Below, one piece after another: positions 19,719 to 28,180 of a DNA stretch of 64,000 bases. Origin of the DNA: Vibrio coralliilyticus ATCC BAA-450 (GTDB lineage: Bacteria; Pseudomonadota; Gammaproteobacteria; Enterobacterales; Vibrionaceae); NCBI RefSeq assembly GCF_000176135.1, contig NZ_ACZN01000013.1, positions 372,001 through 436,000 of the forward strand. Direction: 5' to 3'. The position numbers were made by a program, and so were the translations under genes. Under the pieces are notes generated by a model, which worked only from the letters and a program-made list of their open reading frames with translations, was not told where the DNA came from and ran no database searches. Each line of letters starts with the position of its first letter. The stretch's first letter is position 1.

Positions 19719-22700
19719 CTAATTCTGTTCATTCCACCAAATGACTCGATCACTCCCTCGGTATAGACCAAATTGTGTCAGTCCTGAAGTGGAATTTTCA
19801 AAATTACCATCACCATCTTCATCATCCATTAGCCATGGAAACAATGAATTCACATTAAGAGAAGTTGTGATCGTTCCGGTGATGCCAGATCCAGGTGGAG
19901 TAAACTCTATCCAAGATTCTCCACTGCTAGCTGTAGAAGAAACTAGTGACGCATTGACCTCTGGCTGAGTAGGGCTACCGTTAGTTACAACCGTATATTC
20001 CCCTGATGTGAATACAAAGTTCCCAATAGCCCCAAAGCTGGTGCATGAGTCATCGGTATTGGTTTCAAAGCGATTGCTTTGATAGTGTTGCAATTCCAGT
20101 CGCTGCCTTACAGTTGCAATCTCAGAGCCATAGGTGTCGTTAATAACCAGCCTTCCCCAACGAAGTTGCATAGTGCCATCTACATTATCAAAGGTAATGC
20201 CTTGACAATCATCACTACTCCCAGAATGTGCTGATTTAAAGCATACGCCATCGGAATCTTTAAGATCACGTTCATCTAACTCGAGTTGAAAGTCAGCAGT
20301 AAATGGATTTATTGGCGTTGTATCTTTGGTGTATAAAATATGCTCATTTTTGAGCACTACTTTACTATCATTCGTAGCATTTCTCTCAACACTTGGGCTA
20401 GGTATTGATGACGTGTCAATAGAAATTGTAGGGTTACCGCTTGCGGCGTTATACGTATGATAACCCCACTGATTGCTGTAACGCCACCACCCATCATCTA
20501 GATAATTTTTAACGTCTGAGCCACTTGCTGATTGCGGAGACAAATCGAGCTGTGGTTCTGTTGAGTAGTTAAAAGATTGCCCAATATAGCTAAACCCACC
20601 ACAAAACGCATCCAATACGGGGGGAAGTGGAATTGAGACTGCGAAATAAGCAGGGATAAAGCGCCCTAAGTTACCTGTAGAGACGGGTGAAATCGTATAG
20701 CCATGAAAAGTAGTTGTTGGTGTTACGGTTATATCAAAAACTCCAACTTCAGAAATCGTCTGTTCGATAACGTTAGTTCCTGAATCTTGTGGGACATGAT
20801 TATATTCCTGTACCCCTAGCGTACCTAACTCTTTACCAACAGGTGCAATAAGTTCATGAGTAATTTCAATATCACTATGCTTGTAGTTATATAACACTAC
20901 ATCATCTTCACCATAAGCCGTGACCTTTAAGTCGAATGTTTCTCCTGCTGCTGTAAAAACGTCGCATGAGGTATCTGCGGCTATGCATTCACCATCATTA
21001 CCTGAATAGTCCGCTACAACAGCTAGATATTTTGGATATCTAACAAAATTCTCACTCCCTGTCATTTCCAAACCGTCTTCATCACCCGTTCCAATATAGC
21101 TAGCATTTAGCTGAATCTCCCCAGCATCTGGGTAGTTAAGGGTAAATGAGGCTTCGCCTGAACTGTTAAACGATAGATTAAGTGCAGTCGCATCACCCTC
21201 TGTTGTTCCAATAGCATTAGAATCAATCGATACCTGAGGGCTACCCTTAATTTCACTACTAACAGGATCAACATACGAGCTCCAGAAATTGATGTTCTTG
21301 GATACACTGCCAAAACTTGGAACACATTGCTGAGAGTTATCGCTTTTCTTTACCGCCCTTATTTGTGCAGTAACTGATTCATTTGAGACTTTATCTTCTA
21401 CATCAATCACAAAACCACTGTCAGAAAACACCACATCACAATTATCTGCACCCAAGCCACTGCCGTCATTACACAAATTGGTCGAGAAAGGCCTAGCTGG
21501 AGGAGTCGAGCCCGTCACACCCAAGGTTAAAGTCCCCGGTTGGTTCTTTCTGATAGAGAAAGTCCCTGAGCCGCCAGAAAAAGTTTTCACATTTCCACCG
21601 ATCCATCCTCCTCCCCCATCAACTGTCGCCGGAGAAAGAGTTGCAGTTACTGAATCAGTATATAGCTCGCTACAACTTGAATTCTTACAGGCTCTAACGG
21701 TAACTTCTTCTGCATTGCAAGTGAGTTCTTGTCCTGTGTGGGTGATTCGAAAATGATCGATTTGATCTTCTATAGGGCGTGATTGCAGCGCACAAACCTG
21801 GAAGTTATCAATCTCGTGGATATTGGTCACACTGCCGGTAGAGCCCGTAATTGAGAGCAAGAAGTCATCTGGCACCGCAGCTTGGTTGTATTGACTATCT
21901 AAGACATTGATTGGCCCGACAATAGACTGCCAGCTACCGTTACCGATCTTACGTGAAATTTCCACCTGCGATTCATTTGTGATCCGAGAATCCACCACAA
22001 TCTTATAACGATGCACCGCACCAGAATTATTGTTATCGACTGTTGGCGACAAACAGTTACCATTCTGGTTAGTTTGGCCATTGTTACACGCGCCCGCTAG
22101 ATAACGATAACCCGTTTCATCAACGCCGGAACCACGCAATGCTACCGACTGGCGTCTCCGCCCTGGGTCACTACCCTGCCCGCCTTCATTGGAAAAGTTA
22201 CCATATTCATCAATACCTACGCCGAGCCAACCACCAGCAAATCCGGGCTCGTTAGGTTTAAAGCCATAACCTAGAGGCCCACCAAATGCGCCAGCTCTTG
22301 GAGTAACAAGAGCATCTGAAAGCACGACACCAATACCATCCGCGCCGGAACCATTATAGGCAAAATGATCAAACTCTATTTCAACCAAGTTGTCTTTGGC
22401 GGGGAATAGACGCTGATAAGTTGACGAAGTCGCCTGATTTTGCACCGCTTGGGTAAAGCGTAAGCGACTACTTACAATGCCTGGCTGGAAAGACCCGCTA
22501 CTGGTCGACGTCACCCAGAGGTTAGACAGGGAACCTGAGCTAAAGTCATCGCTGAAACACTGCAATGTTGGTGTATTGCTACAGGTATGGCGCTGACGAT
22601 AGAGCTGGCGTATCTGTTGATCGGTCAAATCTTTATCAAATATCTGGACTTCATCAATAGCTCCATCGAAAGCTCGACCAGAGAAGTTCTGATCTTGGCC

Positions 22701-24206
22701 AATTTGAAAAGGATTGCTGTTGGTTTGTAGCTGCTTATTTTGGTTAGACGTCCTGCTAGCCCTTAACACACCATTGATAAATAGGCTTGCTTTAGACTTT
22801 TGGAAGTCATATCGAATAGTAACGAATGTCCAATCATTCAAAGGCACCGATGAACTGCTTGTTAAGCTGCGGGTGGAGCTATTCTTCTCTTGCCACCACC
22901 AAAATATCCTCCGATTGGAATCCATATGAACTTCAAAGTTGGTATCTTTGGAGAAAATGCTGTGTAAACCACCCGAATTAGGCGAGCTAGTTGGATAAAT
23001 CCACGCAGAAACCGTCAACGTTTTGTTCAGATCCAAGTTGTTGTTATCAGCTACTTCAACATACTGATTATTGTCGTGCTCAAAGTATCCATAGCCACAT
23101 GTACCTAGGCTATCAATAGTAGGTAGAGCTGGCGTTGATGTCGCAGTTAAAGCACCATTAATCGCGCGCCCGTGTAAATTGTTACCAGACTCATCTTTGA
23201 CTTCATTAGCAGTACCATTCCAAGTAGATTCTTCAAGATGATACAGCGCTACAGGATCTGGCAATGCATCAACACCACAAGAATTCGCTGGCGACTGCTG
23301 ATACAGACAAGTGCCTTCAACAGTGCTGCCGTCGTTAACATAAACAGTTCCCCAGTTGGGTTGCCCAGCTGTCACATCACCAACAATTTCCGAGCCGTCT
23401 TCAAGCTTAATGTGGTTGTTGGTACTGGTCAGGTCACCAATAACCACAGAGTCTTCTATCGTTATTTCACCATTGGCGCTAACATCACCATAAACATCTG
23501 AATCCTTAACGATGACTTTATTATTCGAAGACGTTAGATCACCAATGATATTAGAATCTTCAATGGTGAGATCGCCATTAGAATCAATATCACCAGTAAC
23601 TTCAGAATCCTTAACTGTCACTTTATTATTTGGAGTCGTTACGCTACCTGTGACTTTAGAAGACTCTTCGATATTGATGTCACCATTAGCAAAAACACTG
23701 CCCGTAACTTCCGTCCCTTTCAGCTCAACTTTGTTGTTATTAGAACGAACTGCACCACCGATGTTGCTGTCTTCAAGGACTACATCGCCACCGGTGATAA
23801 TTCCACCAGTCATCTCAACATCTTTTAGCGATACCGAGCTGCTGTTGGCATCAAAGCGCCCGTATAGCTTATTGTTACTTTCTGACCAATCGAATGAGCC
23901 ATAGCTTGCTTCAAGATCAATGGTATAAGTGGCATTACCGACCGTATTGCCACCATCGAAGCTAAAACCATCATCGGCATCTAATATCGAATTATCGGTA
24001 GCGCGAATAGTGTCATTAGAAGAGAGTTCTACCTTACCGTTTTGACAGCGGTAAGTATCCGTTCCCGAACCAAAAGATAAAGACCAATTACCCGAAGAAC
24101 ATGGTGGCAAGCTGCGTTCAGAAGGCGTTTGCGATAACACATACTCCTGAGCCAAAACAGGAGTCGCCAATAACGCGACTAAAATTAAGAATATTCTAGG
24201 CATCAT
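19719..24206 (-). CDS. mshQ: MSHA biogenesis protein MshQ, giant exported protein
   Basis: Last and largest gene of the pilin operon (1495 residues). The start ATG at 24206 has a GGAG ribosome site 6 bases upstream (24213-24216); a TTG at 24218 would place that site inside the gene. Parts in order: signal peptide (1-20, cut near VLAQ), a beta-rich head with two cysteines, nine repeats of about 18 residues (about 123-281), which alternately end in NG[DE] and NN and look like a solenoid or beta-helix, a LamG-like jelly-roll domain (about 320-545, EVADNNNLDLNKTLTVSAW), a second lectin-like region, and a C-terminal region of the DUF6701 type. Its function is not established. Position and size suggest a surface or pilus-tip role (inference). 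It overlaps the mshP end by 11 bases. Confidence 0.9.
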   Translation of the reverse strand: MMPRIFLILVALLATPVLAQEYVLSQTPSERSLPPCSSGNWSLSFGSGTDTYRCQNGKVELSSNDTIRATDNSILDADDGFSFDGGNTVGNATYTIDLEASYGSFDWSESNNKLYGRFDANSSSVSLKDVEMTGGIITGGDVVLEDSNIGGAVRSNNNKVELKGTEVTGSVFANGDINIEESSKVTGSVTTPNNKVTVKDSEVTGDIDSNGDLTIEDSNIIGDLTSSNNKVIVKDSDVYGDVSANGEITIEDSVVIGDLTSTNNHIKLEDGSEIVGDVTAGQPNWGTVYVNDGSTVEGTCLYQQSPANSCGVDALPDPVALYHLEESTWNGTANEVKDESGNNLHGRAINGALTATSTPALPTIDSLGTCGYGYFEHDNNQYVEVADNNNLDLNKTLTVSAWIYPTSSPNSGGLHSIFSKDTNFEVHMDSNRRIFWWWQEKNSSTRSLTSSSSVPLNDWTFVTIRYDFQKSKASLFINGVLRASRTSNQNKQLQTNSNPFQIGQDQNFSGRAFDGAIDEVQIFDKDLTDQQIRQLYRQRHTCSNTPTLQCFSDDFSSGSLSNLWVTSTSSGSFQPGIVSSRLRFTQAVQNQATSSTYQRLFPAKDNLVEIEFDHFAYNGSGADGIGVVLSDALVTPRAGAFGGPLGYGFKPNEPGFAGGWLGVGIDEYGNFSNEGGQGSDPGRRRQSVALRGSGVDETGYRYLAGACNNGQTNQNGNCLSPTVDNNNSGAVHRYKIVVDSRITNESQVEISRKIGNGSWQSIVGPINVLDSQYNQAAVPDDFLLSITGSTGSVTNIHEIDNFQVCALQSRPIEDQIDHFRITHTGQELTCNAEEVTVRACKNSSCSELYTDSVTATLSPATVDGGGGWIGGNVKTFSGGSGTFSIRKNQPGTLTLGVTGSTPPARPFSTNLCNDGSGLGADNCDVVFSDSGFVIDVEDKVSNESVTAQIRAVKKSDNSQQCVPSFGSVSKNINFWSSYVDPVSSEIKGSPQVSIDSNAIGTTEGDATALNLSFNSSGEASFTLNYPDAGEIQLNASYIGTGDEDGLEMTGSENFVRYPKYLAVVADYSGNDGECIAADTSCDVFTAAGETFDLKVTAYGEDDVVLYNYKHSDIEITHELIAPVGKELGTLGVQEYNHVPQDSGTNVIEQTISEVGVFDITVTPTTTFHGYTISPVSTGNLGRFIPAYFAVSIPLPPVLDAFCGGFSYIGQSFNYSTEPQLDLSPQSASGSDVKNYLDDGWWRYSNQWGYHTYNAASGNPTISIDTSSIPSPSVERNATNDSKVVLKNEHILYTKDTTPINPFTADFQLELDERDLKDSDGVCFKSAHSGSSDDCQGITFDNVDGTMQLRWGRLVINDTYGSEIATVRQRLELQHYQSNRFETNTDDSCTSFGAIGNFVFTSGEYTVVTNGSPTQPEVNASLVSSTASSGESWIEFTPPGSGITGTITTSLNVNSLFPWLMDDEDGDGNFENSTSGLTQFGLYRGSDRVIWWNEQN

Positions 24207-24615
24207 CGCGTACTCCAACTTCTATCACTCTTTGCAATTGCCAATCTCCAACCACGCAACTTCCAGTGGAAACCAATTGAAACACCTCAACATTGTTATC
24301 CAATGTACCCAAAGAGGTACAGGTAACCGACGCCGAACATTGAGATAAACCGACTCCGTTAAAGTTAATCGTTTGTTGAACACCAACCTGACAGCTGCCA
24401 TTTTGGTAAAAGCGACTTATTTCTACCTGCGCTGCAGAACGCGCTGCCATTTCCGCTCTCGTACCAATTACTGAGGCAATCAGTTGATCACTACTGCGTT
24501 CTTGGTTCCGATTTGCGATCGCCGCCATAAAACCCACCACTACGACAATGATGAAAATAACCAGCAGCAAGCCGCTCCCTTGCTGCCTACGGCGTGTTGT
24601 AGATAAGCGCATCAT
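24196..24615 (-). CDS. mshP: MSHA minor pilin-like protein MshP
   Basis: Small protein (139 residues from the ATG at 24615) with a basic N-terminus, a type III leader ending in GSG and one long hydrophobic helix (LLLVIFIIVVVVGF). The residue five after the presumed cleavage is not Glu, which sets it apart from the other pilins of the operon. PilX/GspK-type minor pilins share this lack, and they sit at the tip. Four cysteines lie in the C-terminal half. The start overlaps mshO by 29 bases. An earlier ATG at 24639 is possible; the family pattern of a short basic leader favours the later one. Confidence 0.85.
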   Translation of the reverse strand: MMRLSTTRRRQQGSGLLLVIFIIVVVVGFMAAIANRNQERSSDQLIASVIGTRAEMAARSAAQVEISRFYQNGSCQVGVQQTINFNGVGLSQCSASVTCTSLGTLDNNVEVFQLVSTGSCVVGDWQLQRVIEVGVRDDA

Positions 24616-25360
24616 GATCAAACCTAACCTGCTCTCCATTACCGACGAAGGTCAGCTCCATTTTAACTAGGCCATTACGTTGCAACTGGGGATCAGCAAC
24701 AACAAAGTTGACCTGATTAAGATTTCCAGCAACCCTAACTCCAGTACCTAATAATGCAGGCGTTAAAGTCGCTCTATCTAGATCATAGCCGGAATACCGC
24801 AGTAGCTCATTGCCAACTAGGCAAAATGCGACTGGTTCACGATAGAAATAAAGGCGATCTGCTGGGCTCAATGTCGTAAAACCGGTGCTCACTGTCAGGT
24901 CAACATCCACCATAGACGTCATCGCGCCACTTGCAGCAAAATCGACAGTGGTACTGACTTGAGCGGTTTGGCCAGAACCATCCACATCTTCTCTCAGTTC
25001 AGCACTATCGGTTGGATACACCACAATACGCTCGCCCGCGGCAATACTTTTAACCACTGGGAGCACTCTGATTGACGAAGAGACCGATAAAGCCATAGGA
25101 AGATCCATATATATGGCACTATTTGTAATTGGCAAAATTTCAATACAGTTATTCGCTACCACAACACTATTTGGAATCGCTTCGCGAATTTCTCTACGCA
25201 TCCTTTCAGTGGCAAAGCGGCCTTGCTGAATTAATGCTTCACGATTTGATGAATCTGAATACAATACCAATGATTGACGCACCACTTCGCCGACAAACAG
25301 ACCAACAATGCCTAACAAAGTAATGGAAACAACCATTTCAATCAGAGTAAAGCCACGCAT
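24587..25360 (-). CDS. mshO: MSHA minor pilin MshO
   Basis: Type IV minor pilin (257 residues) with a very short leader, MRG, cut before FTLIEMVVSI; Glu5 of the mature form is present. A long helix is followed by a globular domain with two cysteines. PilW-like in size and order. The start ATG overlaps the mshD stop in a TGATG junction, so translation is coupled; the TTG three bases upstream is unlikely. It probably forms a tip complex with MshC, MshD, MshP and MshB that primes pilus assembly, by analogy with other type IV pili. Confidence 0.9.
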   Translation of the reverse strand: MRGFTLIEMVVSITLLGIVGLFVGEVVRQSLVLYSDSSNREALIQQGRFATERMRREIREAIPNSVVVANNCIEILPITNSAIYMDLPMALSVSSSIRVLPVVKSIAAGERIVVYPTDSAELREDVDGSGQTAQVSTTVDFAASGAMTSMVDVDLTVSTGFTTLSPADRLYFYREPVAFCLVGNELLRYSGYDLDRATLTPALLGTGVRVAGNLNQVNFVVADPQLQRNGLVKMELTFVGNGEQVRFDHDALIYNTP

Positions 25361-25938
25361 CAAAAATTCCCTTTTGTCGCCGCGAATGGGTAAGTGTTCC
25401 CCTGACGATCAGTAATAGTGACGGTAATTCGCTTATAGTTTGTTATGGTGGAGGATTCCGTGCCTTGCATGGTTCCACTGACGTCTTGTTCATAGAAAAC
25501 CGTTATAGATACATTGTATCCTTGGTAGCCATCACTAAGGTCGTCACTAAGGTCTTCACCTAATACGTCTTGAACCACCCCATTCAGTCCGTCAAAGTCA
25601 TCGACATCGTTGTACAGCGTTTTATTTGTCTCTCCTGGATCTGTGCCAAGGGCAGTAGCATCTGTACATAAATCTCGGCCGACGGCAGCAACGATGACAC
25701 ATTCAGGTAAACCGCCATTCGGACCCGAGTTCTGATCAAAATTACGACCTAACACTTCGTCCAACACCGCACGACCTAACTCAGCCGCTTTAACCGACGA
25801 TACTTGATCGGCACTTTGTTTACCTTTAGGAAATAGCGCAATCGACACACCACTGATAGCAATACCAATGATCACGATAACAATCACCATCTCCAATAAC
25901 GAAAAACCGTTATATTTAGCAACTTGTCGGGTTCGCAA
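25360..25938 (-). CDS. mshD: MSHA minor pilin MshD
   Basis: Minor pilin with a prepilin leader ending in NG before FSLLEMVIVIV, Glu5 present, followed by a globular domain. I prefer the TTG start at 25938, because the ribosome site AAGGTGG (25944-25950) lies 5 bases upstream; a GTG at 25947 is also in frame but overlaps that site. The chosen start gives 192 residues. The gene overlaps mshC by 23 bases and mshO by one. It resembles PilV/GspI-type pilins (inference from size and order). Confidence 0.87.
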   Translation of the reverse strand: MRTRQVAKYNGFSLLEMVIVIVIIGIAISGVSIALFPKGKQSADQVSSVKAAELGRAVLDEVLGRNFDQNSGPNGGLPECVIVAAVGRDLCTDATALGTDPGETNKTLYNDVDDFDGLNGVVQDVLGEDLSDDLSDGYQGYNVSITVFYEQDVSGTMQGTESSTITNYKRITVTITDRQGNTYPFAATKGNF

Positions 25939-26416
25939 AAATACCACCTTCTGAATTGATACAAATAAATCGGCTGGTGCCAGATTGGCCCTGAATAGTC
26001 ACAGTACAATCAGTAGTTGAACACTGCGAAGGACGACCTAGACTGTCAAAATCGACATAATTTTCTGAACCATTGGTGCTGATCGTTAATGACACGTCGT
26101 CTCCAGCAGCATCAACGTAGCTACTGTCGCTGGTATCAGATGGGAATACGATTGCACAGCCGCCAGATGATACGGCTGGCGAAACGTGAATAGCCTGATT
26201 ATCAATGACCAACCAGCGACTACATAAACCATTACGATTCATTGCCCTAAGCTGAGTTAACCGCAAAGACGATAAAACAGCTTCTTCCATTAATTGTGCA
26301 TCAAAGCTGCTTTTACCTACGTAGCGACTAGCAGCATAGACTGATACCACTGCAAGCAACACAATGACCATAATAAGTTCAATTAACGTAAAGCCTCGAC
26401 AAGGCTTAGCATTCAT
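25916..26416 (-). CDS. mshC: MSHA minor pilin MshC
   Basis: Minor pilin (166 residues), GspH/FimT-like. The leader MNAKPCRG is cut before FTLIELIMVIVLL, with Glu5 present. The C-terminal globular domain holds several cysteines, including a C-terminal Cys that could close a disulfide. It follows the major pilin gene mshA after 155 bases, which include the mshA terminator and a second inverted repeat. Expression may therefore come from partial readthrough or a separate promoter. Confidence 0.9.
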   Translation of the reverse strand: MNAKPCRGFTLIELIMVIVLLAVVSVYAASRYVGKSSFDAQLMEEAVLSSLRLTQLRAMNRNGLCSRWLVIDNQAIHVSPAVSSGGCAIVFPSDTSDSSYVDAAGDDVSLTISTNGSENYVDFDSLGRPSQCSTTDCTVTIQGQSGTSRFICINSEGGIFANPTSC

Positions 26417-26436
26417 AAGATACCTAAGTAGCTAAT

Positions 26437-26464
26437 TTTTCTAATTTGATTATAAATTAGAAAA
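26437..26464. other. Inverted repeat upstream of mshC
   Basis: TTTTCTAATTT and AAATTAGAAAA, a perfect 11-bp AT-rich palindrome with a 6-base loop, 21 bases before the mshC start. It lies between the mshA terminator and mshC and could be an operator or an RNA hairpin; no GC stem, so it is not a good terminator. Confidence 0.6.
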
Positions 26465-26533
26465 GCTATCAGTGAGGTGATTTGTGTAGATTTTGAGAAG
26501 AAGTAAGAGGTTAGTTCTGTGTGAGAGCATGAC

Positions 26534-26566
26534 AAAGAAAAGGCCAGCAAAGCTGGCCTTTTCTTT
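26534..26566. terminator. Strong terminator hairpin after mshA
   Basis: Perfect 15-bp stem AAAGAAAAGGCCAGC / GCTGGCCTTTTCTTT with a 3-base loop, just past the mshA stop. It likely limits readthrough into mshCDOPQ, so the major pilin is made in excess over the minor pilins. Confidence 0.9.
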
Positions 26567-26571
26567 AATAA

Positions 26572-27033
26572 TTAGTTACAGCCACCTGTAGCTACAGTTG
26601 TAGAAGCTGCACTCGCAGTAGAAGTCCCACTAGCCTGTGTGTAAGTAACAGCACACGTTGTATCAGTAGAGCCACTAAAGCTGTATGTAATACTTGTGTT
26701 TGCCACACTTGCTATTACATCCCAATCTGAATCTAGACCAACAACTGCTGCCCCTATACCGCCAGTTGTCGCAAGCGGGTAACCATATCTTGTCAAAACC
26801 CCCTCAACTGAGGTCCCAGCAGCTGCACTAGCAGTCTCTTGACCATCAATAACAGCTTTGCCATATACGATACCAGCAGCACCATCAATAGCACCTTTCA
26901 ATCCTTGTAGAGATGCTTCACGCGCATCTCCTTGCAGGTTAAGAAAACGAGGTGCTGCAGTTACTGCCAGAATACCTAGAATAACAATCACCACCACTAA
27001 TTCGATTAGGGTGAAACCGCCTTGTTTTTTCAT
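26572..27033 (-). CDS. mshA: MSHA major pilin MshA
   Basis: Major subunit of the mannose-sensitive haemagglutinin type IVa pilus (153 residues, about 147 mature). The leader MKKQGG is cut by the prepilin peptidase before [14 protein letters not shown]; Phe1 and Glu5 of the mature pilin are present. Two cysteines near the C-terminus (CAV... and GGC) bound the D-loop. The loop is dominated by Ser, Thr and Ala ([17 protein letters not shown]). It is preceded by mshB after 31 bases and followed by a strong terminator at 26534. It is the likely pilus shaft used for attachment to surfaces and chitin. Confidence 0.95.
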   Translation of the reverse strand: MKKQGGFTLIELVVVIVILGILAVTAAPRFLNLQGDAREASLQGLKGAIDGAAGIVYGKAVIDGQETASAAAGTSVEGVLTRYGYPLATTGGIGAAVVGLDSDWDVIASVANTSITYSFSGSTDTTCAVTYTQASGTSTASAASTTVATGGCN

Positions 27034-27064
27034 AGTCTCTATCTCTCTATGTTAATCCGCAGTA

Positions 27065-27640
27065 CTACTGCAATGTCACGGTCACGCGACCGGTTTTAAT
27101 CTCATATACAAACTGATGATTCGTACCACCTTCTTTCTGAATGTAAGTACAAGTGTCATTAGAATCATCAGCCTGAGCTGAATACTTTATATTTGTGTTG
27201 GCGTTGGCATTCGATACAGTGTCTACACTTGGTGGGTTTTGTAATAGGTTTCCCATCAAGTCGATACAAATCTGATCCGTCAAACTTGCCGGAAAACTCG
27301 TGTTATCTGTATTTAACCCAAACGGGTAGCCATCTCTAAAACCAGTGTCAGCATTACTACTGTTTTTAGAGCGAGTTAACCAAAAATCAACACCATCATA
27401 ATTAACAGTGTTATAGGTTTCTGCGTTCACGGTCACTGAAGGACGAGCTTCAGCCTCCCACTGAGCACGTGCTGATAGCACTCCAGTCGCGAAACCACCA
27501 GCCACGCCTTCAACGCTGGCTTTCTTCGCTTCGTCAGTCACATCTAAAAAGCGTGGCAAAGCCGCAACGGCCAGTAAACCGACGACGACAATGACAACAA
27601 CAAGCTCAACTAACGAAAAACCGAATTGCTTATTATGCAT
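27065..27640 (-). CDS. mshB: MSHA pilin-like protein MshB
   Basis: Pilin-like protein (191 residues) with leader MHNKQFG cut before FSLVELVVVIVVVG and Glu5 present. The early part (LPRFLDVTDEAKKASVEGVAGGF) is close to the same part of MshA, so the two genes look like an old duplication. Two cysteines lie in the C-terminal half. It is the first gene of the pilin operon. A possible -10 TATAAT lies on the minus strand at 27670-27675 in the 77-base gap to mshF. Confidence 0.92.
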   Translation of the reverse strand: MHNKQFGFSLVELVVVIVVVGLLAVAALPRFLDVTDEAKKASVEGVAGGFATGVLSARAQWEAEARPSVTVNAETYNTVNYDGVDFWLTRSKNSSNADTGFRDGYPFGLNTDNTSFPASLTDQICIDLMGNLLQNPPSVDTVSNANANTNIKYSAQADDSNDTCTYIQKEGGTNHQFVYEIKTGRVTVTLQ

Positions 27641-27669
27641 AATTATAAACTCGCTATTTAGTACAACGT

Positions 27670-27675
27670 ATTATA
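27670..27675 (-). promoter_or_regulatory. Possible -10 box of the mshB-mshA pilin operon
   Basis: TATAAT on the minus strand, 29 bases before the mshB start, in the only gap between the two msh operons. No good -35 at 17 bases is visible, so this call is tentative. Confidence 0.45.
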
Positions 27676-27717
27676 CGAGATATCCACGATATAGCCATCA
27701 CAAATATGTCAACAAAA

Positions 27718-28179
27718 TCACCTTGCCGAAAAACCGACACTCACTGTAAATTTATTATCTACTAGTTGTATATGAATCGATTTTTCCTGATTGTAAATAT
27801 AGTCACATCGATAACTATTTAATTCAGAGCGATTAACTACCTTGAGTGGAATTGAATCCATAATCCGCTGCTCTGGATATAATGTCGAAAGCCATGACTT
27901 ACACTGATTACTATTTCCTAATTTCTCTGGTAAAACCCAGCCAGTCTTTGAAAACGTTAGGTTTTCTTCTCCAATAGTCAATATTTTTTGCTGGCCTTTA
28001 AGCATCCACTGCTGTTTATAAAAACTTGCTCTTTCTATAATCCTCTTACTGGCAAGTAAAAAGGCCGCATCATCGACATCCTTTTCTAATTTCTCCAGCA
28101 CCAAAACAAAGCTCATCATCAAAATAATAATAGCCAACAGCCAGAGTACCAATCTTGAACGCTCTATATTGTTCGCCAT
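27718..28179 (-). CDS. mshF: MSHA biogenesis protein MshF
   Basis: Protein of 153 residues with one N-terminal membrane helix (about 11-28, LVLWLLAIIILMMSFVLVL), then a soluble periplasmic part. Little is known of MshF and it is poorly conserved; the name rests on its place after mshG at the end of the biogenesis operon. The start is one base after the mshG stop. It might be pilin-related or an assembly factor; the sequence does not decide. Confidence 0.8.
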   Translation of the reverse strand: MANNIERSRLVLWLLAIIILMMSFVLVLEKLEKDVDDAAFLLASKRIIERASFYKQQWMLKGQQKILTIGEENLTFSKTGWVLPEKLGNSNQCKSWLSTLYPEQRIMDSIPLKVVNRSELNSYRCDYIYNQEKSIHIQLVDNKFTVSVGFSAR

Positions 28180-28180
28180 A

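Noticed and set aside
23512..23904. 130-residue plus-strand frame inside mshQ
   Set aside because: It is the shadow of the MshQ repeats on the other strand. Its composition is repetitive and it has no ribosome site.
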